NCBI GenBank assembly: GCA_046765875.1
Contig: JBKPSJ010000099.1
Location: 1-64,000 of the forward strand
Source of the DNA: DASRHY01 sp046765875
GTDB taxonomy: Bacteria > Actinomycetota > Actinomycetes > Propionibacteriales > Kribbellaceae
Length of the DNA stretch: 64,000 bases
Direction: 5' to 3'
Part shown: positions 33,307 through 42,336 of the stretch, one piece after another
Layout: every line of letters begins with the position of its first letter
How positions within the stretch are numbered: the stretch's first letter is position 1
Program-made: the position numbers and the translations under genes
Notes under the pieces: model-generated
Databases searched by the model: none
Seen by the model: the letters and a program-made list of their open reading frames with translations, nothing else
Told to the model about the DNA's origin: nothing

Positions 33307-34428
33307 TCAGAACGGGTACCGGAACATCGCCGCGGCCGTCCCGCCCTCGGGAACGTCGTCGGTACGCACGGCCAGGACGTGCCCACCGGCCAGCAGCACG
33401 CGCCTGGCGATCTCGTCGACGACGCCGTAACTGGAGGCGTCGTCCTCGGCGAGCGTCATCGCGCCGGAATCCTCGTCGACGTAGCCGGGTACTTTCGCGT
33501 CGATGTCGAGGAGCAACGTGTCGACAGCACCCTGGGTCGCGGCGCGCGCGATGATCGCGAGGTCGGCGGACGCGCGGCCCTGCGAGAAGCGCTGCTCGAA
33601 CCGGTCGCGGATCTCCGACAGTTCCTGCGCATAGATCTGATCGAGGATGGTACGCGCCGTGGCCGCGAGCTCGGCGTCTGTCGCGCCTTCCGGGTTGCCG
33701 GGGATGCCCATCCCGGCGAGATGCGGGTAGCTGCTGAGCGAGCGGTAGATCGCGTCCAGAGGCTCGGCGCCGGCGAGGATCAGCGGCAGCTCGAGACCGG
33801 TGAGGACGCCGCGCAGCGCCTGGTCGACCTTGCGCGCGTACTGCCGCAGCCTGACCTTCTGGCCCTCTGAGCCCTGGAGACGGCCGATCGGGGACCGCTC
33901 GGCGATCGATGCCTTACCGGCGGCGGACGCCGCGTCCGTCGGAAGTCCGGGTACGTCGACCGGGTACGGCGGTCCGTCACGTGTGATCTCGACCAGGCGT
34001 ACCGAGCCGGCGGCGAGTGCCAGGATGAAGGCCGCCTGCGGGAAAGTGATGGCCCGCAGCAACGGCTTCACGTAGAACCGGTCGCCGACCTCAACGGCGC
34101 TCGTGAGCTCGTTGGGCAGCCTGTACACCGTCACGTGGCCGGGCGCGGCGAACACCGCCAGGCTGCGCGCCTGCACGGCCCAGAAGTCGTCATCGTCGAC
34201 GAGCTCGTCCAGCGACTCGCGTACATCGGCTGTGCCCCGACGGTCTGCCCCTGCCTCCTCGAGCTGCCTGGTGGCCTCCGAAGCCAGGTTCTTGAGCTCG
34301 ATCCGGGCCGCCTGTGCCTCCTGCGTGATCGTGCTCGTCGGCAGGTAGATCGAGACGCTGAGCGGATCCCGCGCATCGATCAGCCACTCGAGTTCGTCGT
34401 GCGTCGGGATGTCGGTGTGCAGTGTCAC
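33307..34428 (-). CDS. BaeRF-type protein (bacterial eRF1-like, probably family 11)
   Basis: A 373-residue protein of the bacterial archaeo-eukaryotic release-factor-like group. Its opening, ELEWLIDARDPLSVSIYLPT, is typical. A central domain (about 130-260) and an RNase-E/L7Ae-like C-terminal domain (about 265-373) with VLLAGGHVLAVRTDDVPEGG complete it. These proteins are thought to act on stalled ribosomes or during stress, but evidence is limited. The assignment to subfamily 11 is from memory of the N-terminus. It lies just upstream of the antiporter on the same strand and may share its transcript. Confidence 0.7.
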   Translation of the reverse strand: MTLHTDIPTHDELEWLIDARDPLSVSIYLPTSTITQEAQAARIELKNLASEATRQLEEAGADRRGTADVRESLDELVDDDDFWAVQARSLAVFAAPGHVTVYRLPNELTSAVEVGDRFYVKPLLRAITFPQAAFILALAAGSVRLVEITRDGPPYPVDVPGLPTDAASAAGKASIAERSPIGRLQGSEGQKVRLRQYARKVDQALRGVLTGLELPLILAGAEPLDAIYRSLSSYPHLAGMGIPGNPEGATDAELAATARTILDQIYAQELSEIRDRFEQRFSQGRASADLAIIARAATQGAVDTLLLDIDAKVPGYVDEDSGAMTLAEDDASSYGVVDEIARRVLLAGGHVLAVRTDDVPEGGTAAAMFRYPF

Positions 34429-34604
34429 CGGTCCACCGTCTCACTGAGCCACTGGCACGCTAATGGCCAAGAGCGAGACCAGGCGCATTAGTGCACGTGG
34501 ACGGCATCTTGCGGGCAAGTTCGCGCGGATGGTAAGCCGTTGACGAGACAACGAACTTCCTGGAAACAAGGCAACGCGGGGCGGCGGCGACTTTGGAGGC
34601 CCGG

Positions 34605-35525
34605 ATGGCACTTCCGACTGAAGTCATTGCGCCCGTGCGGATCGAAGTCCGCGAGGGGCACCGGCTGGCCGTACGGCGTCGTGGGAACGGCGGCGTGCCG
34701 CTGTTGCTCATCCACGGGTTCCCCTGCACGAGCCGGATCTGGTCGCACAACCTCTTCCCGTTGGCCGAGGCGGGCTTCGACGTCGTCGCGCCGGACCTAC
34801 GCGGCTACGGCGAGTCCGATTTCGCGCCGGACGGCTTCTACGACTTCAACGCCTTCAACAGCGACCTGACCGGACTGTTCGACCGGCTGGACTGGGACCG
34901 CGCCGTCGTCGCAGGGCACGACCTGGGCGCGATGACCGCCGTCGACATGGCCAACCGCCACCCCGACCGGGTGGACCGCCTGGTGATCCTGGACGACTCG
35001 ATGCCCGACCTGGGTGCGGCGTTCGCGGCGGCGGGTATCCCGCCGACCCGGCCCAAGCCCGCCGTCTACGACTACCAGCGCCGCCAAGGGCACCATGCCG
35101 ACGCCTTGGTCGCCGAGCTCGATACGCCCGAGCGGCGGCGGCGCTATATCGGTGAGTTCTACGGGCACCGCCTGTGGTGTCCGCCCGACGCCTTCGACGA
35201 GGACGATCTGGCCTTCCTGACCGAGCCGTACGGGGACGCCGCCCGGCTGCGTGCCGCCTTCGCCGACTACGAGGTCGTCATGGGCACCCGGCCGCTGTCG
35301 GCACCGGAGATGATCGACCGGCCGGTCAGGCAGCCGGCCCTGCTGCTGATCGGCGCCGACCAGGTGACCATCGGCGACCACGTCGAGCAGCGGTGCGCGC
35401 TCGCCTTCCCCGAAGCGGTCGGTCCGTTCTGGGTCAAGGGCGCCGGCCACTTCATGCCATGGGAGCGACCCGAAACGGTCAGCCGCGCCATCCGCTCGTT
35501 CTGCGGCGATCTGCTGGCGGCGTGA
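34605..35525 (+). CDS. alpha/beta hydrolase, epoxide hydrolase/dehalogenase-like
   Basis: A 306-residue alpha/beta-hydrolase whose nucleophile is Asp rather than Ser: VVAGHDLGAMTAVDMANRHP. This is the mark of epoxide hydrolases and haloalkane/haloacetate dehalogenases. The oxyanion motif is LLIHGFPCTSRIW, the RGYGESD motif follows, and the catalytic His is in KGAGHFMPWERPE. A helical cap lies between about 135 and 225. ATG 34605 has TTTGGAGG just upstream. Two tandem hairpins after the stop suggest it is transcribed alone. It is divergent from the BaeRF gene. Confidence 0.87.
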   Translation: MALPTEVIAPVRIEVREGHRLAVRRRGNGGVPLLLIHGFPCTSRIWSHNLFPLAEAGFDVVAPDLRGYGESDFAPDGFYDFNAFNSDLTGLFDRLDWDRAVVAGHDLGAMTAVDMANRHPDRVDRLVILDDSMPDLGAAFAAAGIPPTRPKPAVYDYQRRQGHHADALVAELDTPERRRRYIGEFYGHRLWCPPDAFDEDDLAFLTEPYGDAARLRAAFADYEVVMGTRPLSAPEMIDRPVRQPALLLIGADQVTIGDHVEQRCALAFPEAVGPFWVKGAGHFMPWERPETVSRAIRSFCGDLLAA

Positions 35526-35528
35526 AAC

Positions 35529-35566
35529 GGCGGAGGGTGCGATCCGGGGAAATCGCACCCTCCGCC
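35529..35566 (+). terminator. first of two tandem terminators
   Basis: A perfect 15-bp stem (35529-35543 with 35552-35566) and 8-base loop starts four bases after the hydrolase stop codon. Confidence 0.8.
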
Positions 35567-35567
35567 C

Positions 35568-35602
35568 GCTCGCCCTCTCGGGGTCAGGGGAAGAGGGCGA
35601 GC
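35568..35602. terminator. second tandem hairpin
   Basis: GCTCGCCCTCT (35568-35578) pairs perfectly with AGAGGGCGAGC (35592-35602). It may back up the first hairpin. It could also end transcription from the minus-strand methyltransferase remnant. Confidence 0.55.
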
Positions 35603-35745
35603 CGCATCCGGGATCGAGGTGATCACGTAGTTGCCACGCGGGGCGGGTGGCCCCGAACATCACGATCTCGTCGGCCTGCGTGGCAGTACGCACCGGACGC
35701 CTCGATGGATTAGACGTGTTGGCGTACGCACGGCGGCGGCCGCGG

Positions 35746-36054
35746 TCATCGCTTCTCCGCGGTCACGACGAGGTAGTCCCAGTCGCTGACGAACGTGTTG
35801 TCGTGGGCGCGATCGGCTTCGTTGGCGATCCTGACCATGTCCTCGCGGAGGGCAGACCGGCCGGCGTCGTCGAGCTTCGCGGCAGCGGCGCACGTCGGGC
35901 CGTAGTTGGCCAGGAAGAAGTCCGCGAACGCCTCCGGCGAAGCGAACCGCTGGGTCACGGTGGCGGTGTACGAGGCCACGTCGTGGACCCGCGGACCCAG
36001 GAGCTCGGCGACGACCTGCTCGGTTCCCCACCGGGTCGGCGGCTGCGGACGTAC
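35746..36054 (-). pseudogene. C-terminal remnant of a SAM-dependent methyltransferase
   Basis: About 102 codons remain in frame: RPQPPTRWGTEQVVAELLGP, VASYTATVTQRFASPEAFAD, FFLANYGPTCAAAAKL, and the end SDWDYLVVTAEKR. This is the last third of class I methyltransferases that carry the WGT and FxxxYGPT motifs. The AdoMet-binding half is missing. Homology ends at about 36050, exactly where the plus-strand regulator remnant begins. The ATG-like codon at 35979 is internal and not a real start. Confidence 0.75.
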
Positions 36055-36380
36055 GGCGCCATGTCGACCGGACGGCGGTGCCGCCGGGCCGTACCGTGGT
36101 CCGATTCTCCTTCGCTGACGTTTCGCCTGAGGATCGCCACTGGTGGGTCGTGATCACCCCCGAAGGGGTGGATCTGTGCAGCTTCGACCCCGGACATCCG
36201 GTGACGGCGAGCATCGAGACGGAGTTGCGGACGTTCACTCGTGTCTGGCGCGGCGAGCTGAGCTGGTCCCAGTCGCATAAGTCCGGCGCGGTGCAGGTCC
36301 ACGGGCCCGCGCACGTACGGCGCAATCTGCCGCGGTGGATTCCCAAGACTGGGATAACCGTGCAACCACAGCCCGCCTGA
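36048..36380 (+). pseudogene. C-terminal remnant of a winged-helix regulator with SCP2-like domain
   Basis: About 110 codons: VRRHVDRTAVPPGRTVVRFS, WWVVITPEGVDLCSFDPGHP, and WRGELSWSQSHKSGAVQVHG. It matches the C-terminal ligand domain of HxlR-type regulators, including the better preserved copy at 46288-46917. The DNA-binding half is absent. A hairpin overlaps its stop. It is head to head with a truncated methyltransferase, and both lack their 5' ends. Confidence 0.72.
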
Positions 36381-36399
36381 CTCCGCTAACGGCGGAGTC
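36379..36399 (+). terminator. hairpin at the end of the regulator remnant
   Basis: GACTCCGC (36379-36386) pairs with GCGGAGTC (36392-36399) around a 5-base loop, overlapping the stop codon. Confidence 0.5.
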
Positions 36400-36479
36400 A
36401 CGTAACCGGCGACCCCACGCCGTCACTCTCAGCCACGCTAACGGCCGCCCGTCTGGCGGGGTCGTCTTCAACGGGTGAT

Positions 36480-37223
36480 GTGCTCAGGCTGGATCTGGCC
36501 TACCGTCGGGTCTATGGCGGGGGTGGTGGGGACGTGATCGGGCATACGCTCGCGTTCGCGCCCAGACCTGCCACCCGGGCGTCCTGGGACCGGGCGATCG
36601 CGATCGGATTCGCGATCGGCTCGACCTGCTTCCTCATCGGGCCGTTCCCCGGGTTCGCCCAGCTCGTGGGCGCCGGCGCGGTCGGCGTGGTGTTCTTCGT
36701 CGGCTCTGTGTTCTTCACGCTCGCGGCGGCCATGGAGCTCCGGGAGGGCACCGTCAGGCGGGGACGCTGGGCCAGAGAACCGACGTGGTGGAGTGCCGCC
36801 ATCCAGTTCGCCGGCACGCTGTTGTTCAACATCAGCACGTTCGCCGCAATGCAGGACAGCCTGTCGACGAAGCAACAGGACCGGCTGATCTGGGCACCCG
36901 ACGCGTTCGGCTCGGTCTGCTTCCTGATCTCTGGAGCGCTGGCTTACTGGGCCACCACCGGACCGCGGCTACTACCGGAGCGCGTGGACCGAGAGTGGAC
37001 GACGGCCGCGGTGAACATGCTCGGCTGTGTGCTTTTCGGGATCTCGGCGGTGGCGTCCTACGTCGTTCCGTCGAGCGGGTCGATCCTCGACCTGGCCGCC
37101 GCGAACTGGACGACCTCACTCGGTGGGCTGTGCTTCCTGATCGGTTCCCTTCTCAGTCTGCGCGGCCGGCAATCGAAAGGCAGGCACCGATCCGGCCGTC
37201 CCATCGTTCCTACGGAGGTTTGA
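36480..37223 (+). CDS. YrhK-like membrane protein, first gene of the GadB-ClC cluster
   Basis: A 247-residue membrane protein with about six or seven helices in two similar halves. Each half contains a GSxCFLIG/S-type helix (IGSTCFLIGPFPGF, GSVCFLISGALAYW, GGLCFLIGSLLSLRG), the feature of YrhK-domain proteins. The function is not established. It ends two bases before the glutamate decarboxylase start region, so they form an operon, and a role in acid or ion homeostasis is inferred from that. GTG 36480 is assigned, but a start nearer 36534 is possible. Confidence 0.7.
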   Translation: MLRLDLAYRRVYGGGGGDVIGHTLAFAPRPATRASWDRAIAIGFAIGSTCFLIGPFPGFAQLVGAGAVGVVFFVGSVFFTLAAAMELREGTVRRGRWAREPTWWSAAIQFAGTLLFNISTFAAMQDSLSTKQQDRLIWAPDAFGSVCFLISGALAYWATTGPRLLPERVDREWTTAAVNMLGCVLFGISAVASYVVPSSGSILDLAAANWTTSLGGLCFLIGSLLSLRGRQSKGRHRSGRPIVPTEV

Positions 37224-37225
37224 GC

Positions 37226-38614
37226 ATGTCGCAAGAGAGCCTGGCCGAGCAGCTCGACCAGCTGGCCAAAGACTACGGAAACAGATTCCTGCTGGAGCCC
37301 GCGCCCGACGACCGGCTCTCGGAGCACGGAATGCTGGCGGTCGACGCCATGCGACTGGTCGGGGCGGAACTCGTGCTGGACGGGATCCCGATGCGCAACC
37401 TCGCCACCTTCGTGACGACCTGGATGGAGCCCGAGGCACAGCGCATCATCGCGGAGAACCTGCACCGGAACTTCATCGACCACGCGGAGTACCCGCAGAC
37501 CGCCGAGATCGAGCAGCGCTGCATCCGGATTCTCGCCGACCTGTTCCATGCGCCGGGCGAGACCACCGGCGCGCGTACGCAGGGATCGTCGGAGGCGATC
37601 ATGCTGGGCGCGCTGTCGCTGAAGTGGAAGTGGCGTCAGCGCCGCGAGCAGGCCGGCAAGAGCACGGAACGGCCGAATCTCGTCTTCGGCGGCGATGTGC
37701 ATGTCGTGTGGGACAAGTTCTGTCGGTACTTCGACGTCGAGCCGCGCATCATTCCGCTCCAGCGGGACAAATACACGATCGGGCCGGAGGACGTGGAGCC
37801 CTTCCTCGACGAGAACACGATCGGCGTCGCCGCGGTTCTGGGTACGACGTTCACCGGACATTCCGACGACATCGTCGGAATCAACGATCTGCTGCTGCAG
37901 GTTAGGAACGAGCGCGGACTCGACATCCCGTTGCACGTCGACGGCGCAAGCGGTGGTTTCGTGTGGCCCTTCCTCTACCCGGATTCGCGGTGGGACTTCC
38001 GTCTGGAACAGGTCCGCTCCATCAACGTCTCCGGGCACAAGTTCGGCTTGGTCTATCCCGGCATCGGCTGGCTCATCTTCAGGGACAAGAGCGAACTGCC
38101 CGACGATCTCGTCTTCGAGGAGAACTACCTCGGCAAGACCGACGCGACCTTCACGCTGAACTTCTCGACCGGTTCCGCGATGGTCCTGGCCCAGTACTAC
38201 AACTTCGTACGCTTCGGGCGCGCGGGCTACACCTACATCATGGAGACGATGCAGGCGAACACTCGGCTGCTGGCGCAGCGCCTCACTGACATCGGCATGT
38301 TCCGGCTGATCGGTGACGAGAACGAGGAGCAACTCCCGCTGGTCGCGTTCCAACTGGCCGAGGAGCAGAACTTCGACGAGTTCGACATCGCCTCACAGCT
38401 CGCGGCGGAACGAGGCTGGATGGTCCCGGCGTACACGCTGCCGCCGAACGCGGAGCACGTGAAGATCATGCGAGCACTCGTCAAGCTCACGCTGGGCCAT
38501 TCGCTGGTCATGACCCTCGCCGACGACATCGCCGAGGCTTGCGAAACACTCAAGAAGAAGGGCGGCCTGCACGAGATCGACCGCCAGCGGGTCAAGACGG
38601 GAGTTGGGTACTGA
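37226..38614 (+). CDS. gadB: glutamate decarboxylase
   Basis: A 462-residue PLP-dependent decarboxylase converting L-glutamate to GABA and CO2, which consumes a cytoplasmic proton. Family landmarks are TRTQGSSEAIMLG-like (GARTQGSSEAIMLGALSLKW), the LHVDGASGGFVWPF segment with the PLP-binding Asp, and the Schiff-base Lys272 in SGHKFGLVYPG. The length fits bacterial GadB. ATG 37226 follows ACGGAGG. It lies between a YrhK-like membrane protein and a ClC transporter in one direction, the setting expected of an acid-resistance unit. No GadC antiporter is in the window. Confidence 0.95.
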   Translation: MSQESLAEQLDQLAKDYGNRFLLEPAPDDRLSEHGMLAVDAMRLVGAELVLDGIPMRNLATFVTTWMEPEAQRIIAENLHRNFIDHAEYPQTAEIEQRCIRILADLFHAPGETTGARTQGSSEAIMLGALSLKWKWRQRREQAGKSTERPNLVFGGDVHVVWDKFCRYFDVEPRIIPLQRDKYTIGPEDVEPFLDENTIGVAAVLGTTFTGHSDDIVGINDLLLQVRNERGLDIPLHVDGASGGFVWPFLYPDSRWDFRLEQVRSINVSGHKFGLVYPGIGWLIFRDKSELPDDLVFEENYLGKTDATFTLNFSTGSAMVLAQYYNFVRFGRAGYTYIMETMQANTRLLAQRLTDIGMFRLIGDENEEQLPLVAFQLAEEQNFDEFDIASQLAAERGWMVPAYTLPPNAEHVKIMRALVKLTLGHSLVMTLADDIAEACETLKKKGGLHEIDRQRVKTGVGY

Positions 38615-38630
38615 CGGCCAGGACTCCGCA

Positions 38631-40019
38631 ATGTGCCCAACCGGCCCCGACTCAGACCGGCCCGTAGACGCGCCGCGCCTCGAGTCGACCTCGACTGAAG
38701 CGCTCCACCCGACCAGGGCACAGGCACAGGGCTACCTCGCACTGATCGGGCTCGGCGCCGCCATCGGTGTCCCCGCAGCATTGTTGGCGGCGGTGTTCCT
38801 CGCGCTGGTGCACTGGTGCGAGAACGCGTTGTGGAGCGACCTGCCCCGCCACCTCGGGGAAAGCGCTCCGCCCTGGTACCTCGTGATCGGACTTCCCCTC
38901 GTCGGTGCGGCGGTGGTCGTCCTGGCTCGAGCGTTGCTGCCGGGCGACGGGGGACACTCGCCGCTGCAGGGGATCGGCGGTGCCCCGACGCCGTGGCGGT
39001 ACGGACCGGGAGTGGCGCTCGCCGCCGTGGGCACGCTGGCCTTCGGCGCCGTGCTCGGCCCCGAGGCTCCCCTGATCGCGCTCGGGTCGGTGGTCGGAAC
39101 CGGCGCAGCGTCGCTGGTACGGCTCCGCCGCCCGGGCGAGCAGGTGATCGCGACGGCGGGCTCCTTCTCGGCAGTGTCCGCGCTGTTCGGTGGCCCTCTG
39201 GTCGCCGGGTTCCTGCTGCTGGAGGGGGGCCTGGCTGCCGGCGCGTCGCTGTTGCCCGCCCTGCTCCCTGGGCTGATGGCCGCGGCTGTCGGCTACGTGC
39301 TGTTCGTCGGTCTGGGTAGCTGGGGCGGGCTCGATCAGACCAGCCTCGTGGTGCCCGGTCTGCCCGACTACCAAGGCACGCGCGTGGTCGACTTGTTGCT
39401 CGCGATCGTGGTGGGCGTGCTGGCCAGCCTTGTCATCAGCAACGTGCAGGTGCTCGCCCGTGTCATCGACCGCGCATCGGCCGGCCCGCCAAGGAACAGA
39501 TATGGCGTGCTCCTGCTAGGCGGTGTGCTGGTCGGCGTGATCGCGCAGGCGGCGCAGTGGCTGGGCGCGGACTCGCAGGAGGTCCTGTTCTCCGGGCAGT
39601 CTGCCATTCCGCAGGAACTCGCGGAGAACAGCGTCCGGGTTCTGCTGGTCATCGTTGTCGCCAAGGCGCTGGCCTACGCGATCTCCCTGGGCTGTGGCTT
39701 CCGTGGTGGACCGGTGTTCCCCGCGATGTTTGTCGGCGTCGGCATCGCCACCTTCGCCTGTATCCTTTTCGACTCATCCATCACGTGGGCGCTCGCGGTG
39801 GGCGCTGCCGCCGGGATGGCCGCGGGAACCGGCCTTGTCTTCAGTGCCCTGCTGTTCAGCATGATGCTCGTCGGAGGCAACGGCCGCGACGCGTTGCCCG
39901 CAGCGGTGCTCGCAGTCATCGCGGCCTGGCTCACGAACGCGGCGCTGGCCAGGCGTAGAGACCAGGACACGTCAGAGGCCGGCCCGACCGCTCAGGCCTC
40001 CGCCGGCTCGAACACCTGA
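38631..40019 (+). CDS. ClC-family chloride channel/antiporter
   Basis: A 462-residue ClC protein with about twelve membrane helices. The selectivity motifs are partly diverged: GDGGHSP replaces GxGIP, GPEAPLIALGS retains the gating Glu, and GGPVFPAMF matches GxFxP. The gating Glu favours a Cl-/H+ antiporter. In E. coli, ClC antiporters support glutamate-dependent acid resistance by balancing charge. Placement directly after gadB, 16 bases away, suggests the same job here. ATG 38631 is chosen; a TTG at 38604 inside gadB is the alternative. Confidence 0.88.
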   Translation: MCPTGPDSDRPVDAPRLESTSTEALHPTRAQAQGYLALIGLGAAIGVPAALLAAVFLALVHWCENALWSDLPRHLGESAPPWYLVIGLPLVGAAVVVLARALLPGDGGHSPLQGIGGAPTPWRYGPGVALAAVGTLAFGAVLGPEAPLIALGSVVGTGAASLVRLRRPGEQVIATAGSFSAVSALFGGPLVAGFLLLEGGLAAGASLLPALLPGLMAAAVGYVLFVGLGSWGGLDQTSLVVPGLPDYQGTRVVDLLLAIVVGVLASLVISNVQVLARVIDRASAGPPRNRYGVLLLGGVLVGVIAQAAQWLGADSQEVLFSGQSAIPQELAENSVRVLLVIVVAKALAYAISLGCGFRGGPVFPAMFVGVGIATFACILFDSSITWALAVGAAAGMAAGTGLVFSALLFSMMLVGGNGRDALPAAVLAVIAAWLTNAALARRRDQDTSEAGPTAQASAGSNT

Positions 40020-40050
40020 CCGGACTGCGCCGTTCGTGTAGAACACGAGA

Positions 40051-41271
40051 GTGACTACTCGACGCCGGCCGCGCTGGTCTGAGCTGCGGCCCCTGCTCCG
40101 TCCGGCCGAAGTGGGCGTGCGGCACCGAACCGAACATCGGCTCGCTCGGGCCGCGTCGATCGCGGACCTGCGGCTGCTGGCCCGGCGACGGGCACCTCGC
40201 GCGGTCTTCGACTACACCGACGGCGCTGCCGGCGAAGAGGTCGCCCTTCGCCGGTCCAGGCAGGCCTTCGGCCGGGTGGAGTTCCAGCCACGAGTTCTTC
40301 GAGACGTCTCGAAGGTGGACACGTCGACGACGATCCTGGGGCAACCATCGGCACTGCCACTGGTGTTCGGCCCCACCGGGTTCACCCGGATGATGCACAC
40401 CGAAGGCGAGTCCGCGGTCGCGCGAGTCGCGGCCCGGGTCGGGATCCCGTACGCGCTGTCCACGATGGGAACCACCTCCATCGAGGACCTCGCGGCCTCG
40501 GCACCGGGCGGACGGCTGTGGTTCCAGCTCTATCTGTGGCGTGACCGGGCGGCCAGCCACGACTTCGTCGAACGGGCTCGGGAGGCGGGCTATGAAGCCC
40601 TTGTGCTCACCGCCGACACGCCCGTTCCGGGTGCCCGTCTGCGCGACGTCCGCAACGGCTTGACGATCCCACCGTCGCTGTCGATGCGTACCTTCGCCGA
40701 GGGAGTCCTGCACCCGGCCTGGTGGTTCGACCTGCTGACTACAGAGACGTTGGAGTTCGCGTCGCTCAACCGTTTCGAAGGTACGGTCGCAGAGCTGGCC
40801 GGGCGGATCTTCGACCCGTCAACGACATTGTCCGACCTGTCGTGGTTGCGGTCGGTGTGGCCCGGGCACCTCGTGGTCAAGGGGGTGCAAAACGTCGCCG
40901 ACGCTCAAGCGGTGGTCGATGCCGGTGCCGACGCCCTCGTCGTCTCGAACCACGGTGGCCGCCAGCTCGACCGCGCCCCTACCCCGCTGGAGGCGCTGCC
41001 CGCGGTGGTCGACGCCGTGGGCGACCGGGCCGAGGTGTACGTCGACGGCGGCATAACGTCCGGCAGCGACCTCGTCGCGGCAGTCGCCCTCGGTGCTCGC
41101 GCGGGGCTGGTCGGCCGCGCGTACCTGTACGGCCTGATGGCAGGCGGCGAGCGCGGCGTGCAACGGGTCGCCGACATCCTGCACAGGGAGGTCACGAACA
41201 CCATGGCCCTGCTGGGGGTGACACAGGTCGAGGAGCTATCCCGTGACCATGTACGTCTGCGTGGCGGCTGA
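40051..41271 (+). CDS. FMN-dependent alpha-hydroxy-acid oxidase/dehydrogenase
   Basis: A 406-residue enzyme of the lactate/glycolate/mandelate oxidase family. It begins its TIM barrel with RRAPRAVFDYTDGAAGEEVA. FMN contacts are seen in LPLVFGPTGFTRMMHTEGE and the WFQLYLW strand. The substrate-oxidising His301 lies in SNHGGRQLDRAPT, followed by VYVDGGITSGSDLVAAVALG. It oxidises a 2-hydroxy acid to the 2-keto acid. It heads a run of six enzyme genes on the plus strand, starting 31 bases after clcA-like. Confidence 0.92.
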   Translation: MTTRRRPRWSELRPLLRPAEVGVRHRTEHRLARAASIADLRLLARRRAPRAVFDYTDGAAGEEVALRRSRQAFGRVEFQPRVLRDVSKVDTSTTILGQPSALPLVFGPTGFTRMMHTEGESAVARVAARVGIPYALSTMGTTSIEDLAASAPGGRLWFQLYLWRDRAASHDFVERAREAGYEALVLTADTPVPGARLRDVRNGLTIPPSLSMRTFAEGVLHPAWWFDLLTTETLEFASLNRFEGTVAELAGRIFDPSTTLSDLSWLRSVWPGHLVVKGVQNVADAQAVVDAGADALVVSNHGGRQLDRAPTPLEALPAVVDAVGDRAEVYVDGGITSGSDLVAAVALGARAGLVGRAYLYGLMAGGERGVQRVADILHREVTNTMALLGVTQVEELSRDHVRLRGG

Positions 41272-41285
41272 GGTACTTTCCCCGA

Positions 41286-42293
41286 ATGGAGCTCATCGAG
41301 TACACGCCGACTCGCGAGCAGTACGCATACACGTTCGGAGGCGCTCCCCCGGCCATGCGGGTCAAGCCGGGCACGGCGCTGCGGCTGTGGTCCGACGACG
41401 CGTTCGGTGGGGTTCTGCGTAGCGTCGACGATCTGTCCAGCGCCAAGGTCGACCTGAGGTACGTCAACCCGCAGACCGGTCCGTTCTACGTCGAGGGCGC
41501 CGAGCCCGGCGACACGCTCGTACTGCACCTGGTCTCGTTGGAGCCGGCTCGCGACTGGGGGGCATCGGCAACGATCCCGTTCTTCGGCGGCATGACCAGC
41601 ACCGACCGCGTCGTCACGCTTCAGGACCCGCTTCCCGACACCACCTGGATCTACGAGCTCGACCGCGACCGCAAGACGGTGGCGTTCGCGGCGCGGCACA
41701 GCGACCATCGCATCGAGCTGCCGGTCGAGCCGATGCTCGGCACCGTCGGTGTCGCACCGGTCGGTGGTGAGGTGCGTTCCTCGCTCGTACCCGACCGCTT
41801 CGGCGGCAACATGGACACTCCCCAGATGCGGGCGGGATCGACGGTCTTCCTCGGCGTCAATGTCGAGGGCGCGATTTTCTCCGTCGGCGACGGTCATTAC
41901 CGGCAAGGCGAGGGCGAGGCTTGCGGTACGGCGGTCGAAGGCGCGATGACCAGCACCCTCATTGTCGATCTGATCAAGGGCAACGCCCCGGGCTGGCCTC
42001 GGGTCGAGGACGACACGCACTGGATGACCGTGGGCTCGAGCCGGCCGATGGAGGACTCGTGGCGCATCGCGAACGCCGAGCTCGTCCACTGGATCTCCGA
42101 CCTCTACGGCCTCCACGTGATGGACGCCTACCAGCTCTGCTCGCAGATCGCCGAGGTGCCGGTCGCGAACGTCGTCGACGCGAACTACAGCGTCGTCGTC
42201 AAAGCCGCCAAGGCCCTTCTCCCTGCCGTCGACGCGTATGACGGCATCCACGCCGACCTGGTTACCCGCGCCCGGTCCCTCGGCACCCTCTGA
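41286..42293 (+). CDS. acetamidase/formamidase family amidase
   Basis: A 335-residue FmdA/AmdA-family enzyme that hydrolyses short amides such as formamide or acetamide to the acid and ammonia. Typical segments are VEGAEPGDTLVLHLVSLEP near the start and GNMDTPQMRAGSTVFLGVNV in the middle. The metal-site DGHYRQGEGEACGTAVEG follows. It has no signal peptide and is cytoplasmic. It starts 15 bases after the hydroxy-acid oxidase gene and is likely co-transcribed. Confidence 0.92.
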   Translation: MELIEYTPTREQYAYTFGGAPPAMRVKPGTALRLWSDDAFGGVLRSVDDLSSAKVDLRYVNPQTGPFYVEGAEPGDTLVLHLVSLEPARDWGASATIPFFGGMTSTDRVVTLQDPLPDTTWIYELDRDRKTVAFAARHSDHRIELPVEPMLGTVGVAPVGGEVRSSLVPDRFGGNMDTPQMRAGSTVFLGVNVEGAIFSVGDGHYRQGEGEACGTAVEGAMTSTLIVDLIKGNAPGWPRVEDDTHWMTVGSSRPMEDSWRIANAELVHWISDLYGLHVMDAYQLCSQIAEVPVANVVDANYSVVVKAAKALLPAVDAYDGIHADLVTRARSLGTL

Positions 42294-42336
42294 AGACCCG
42301 CGCCGCTACTCGGCCCGAACCCGGAAGGCAAGGCCC

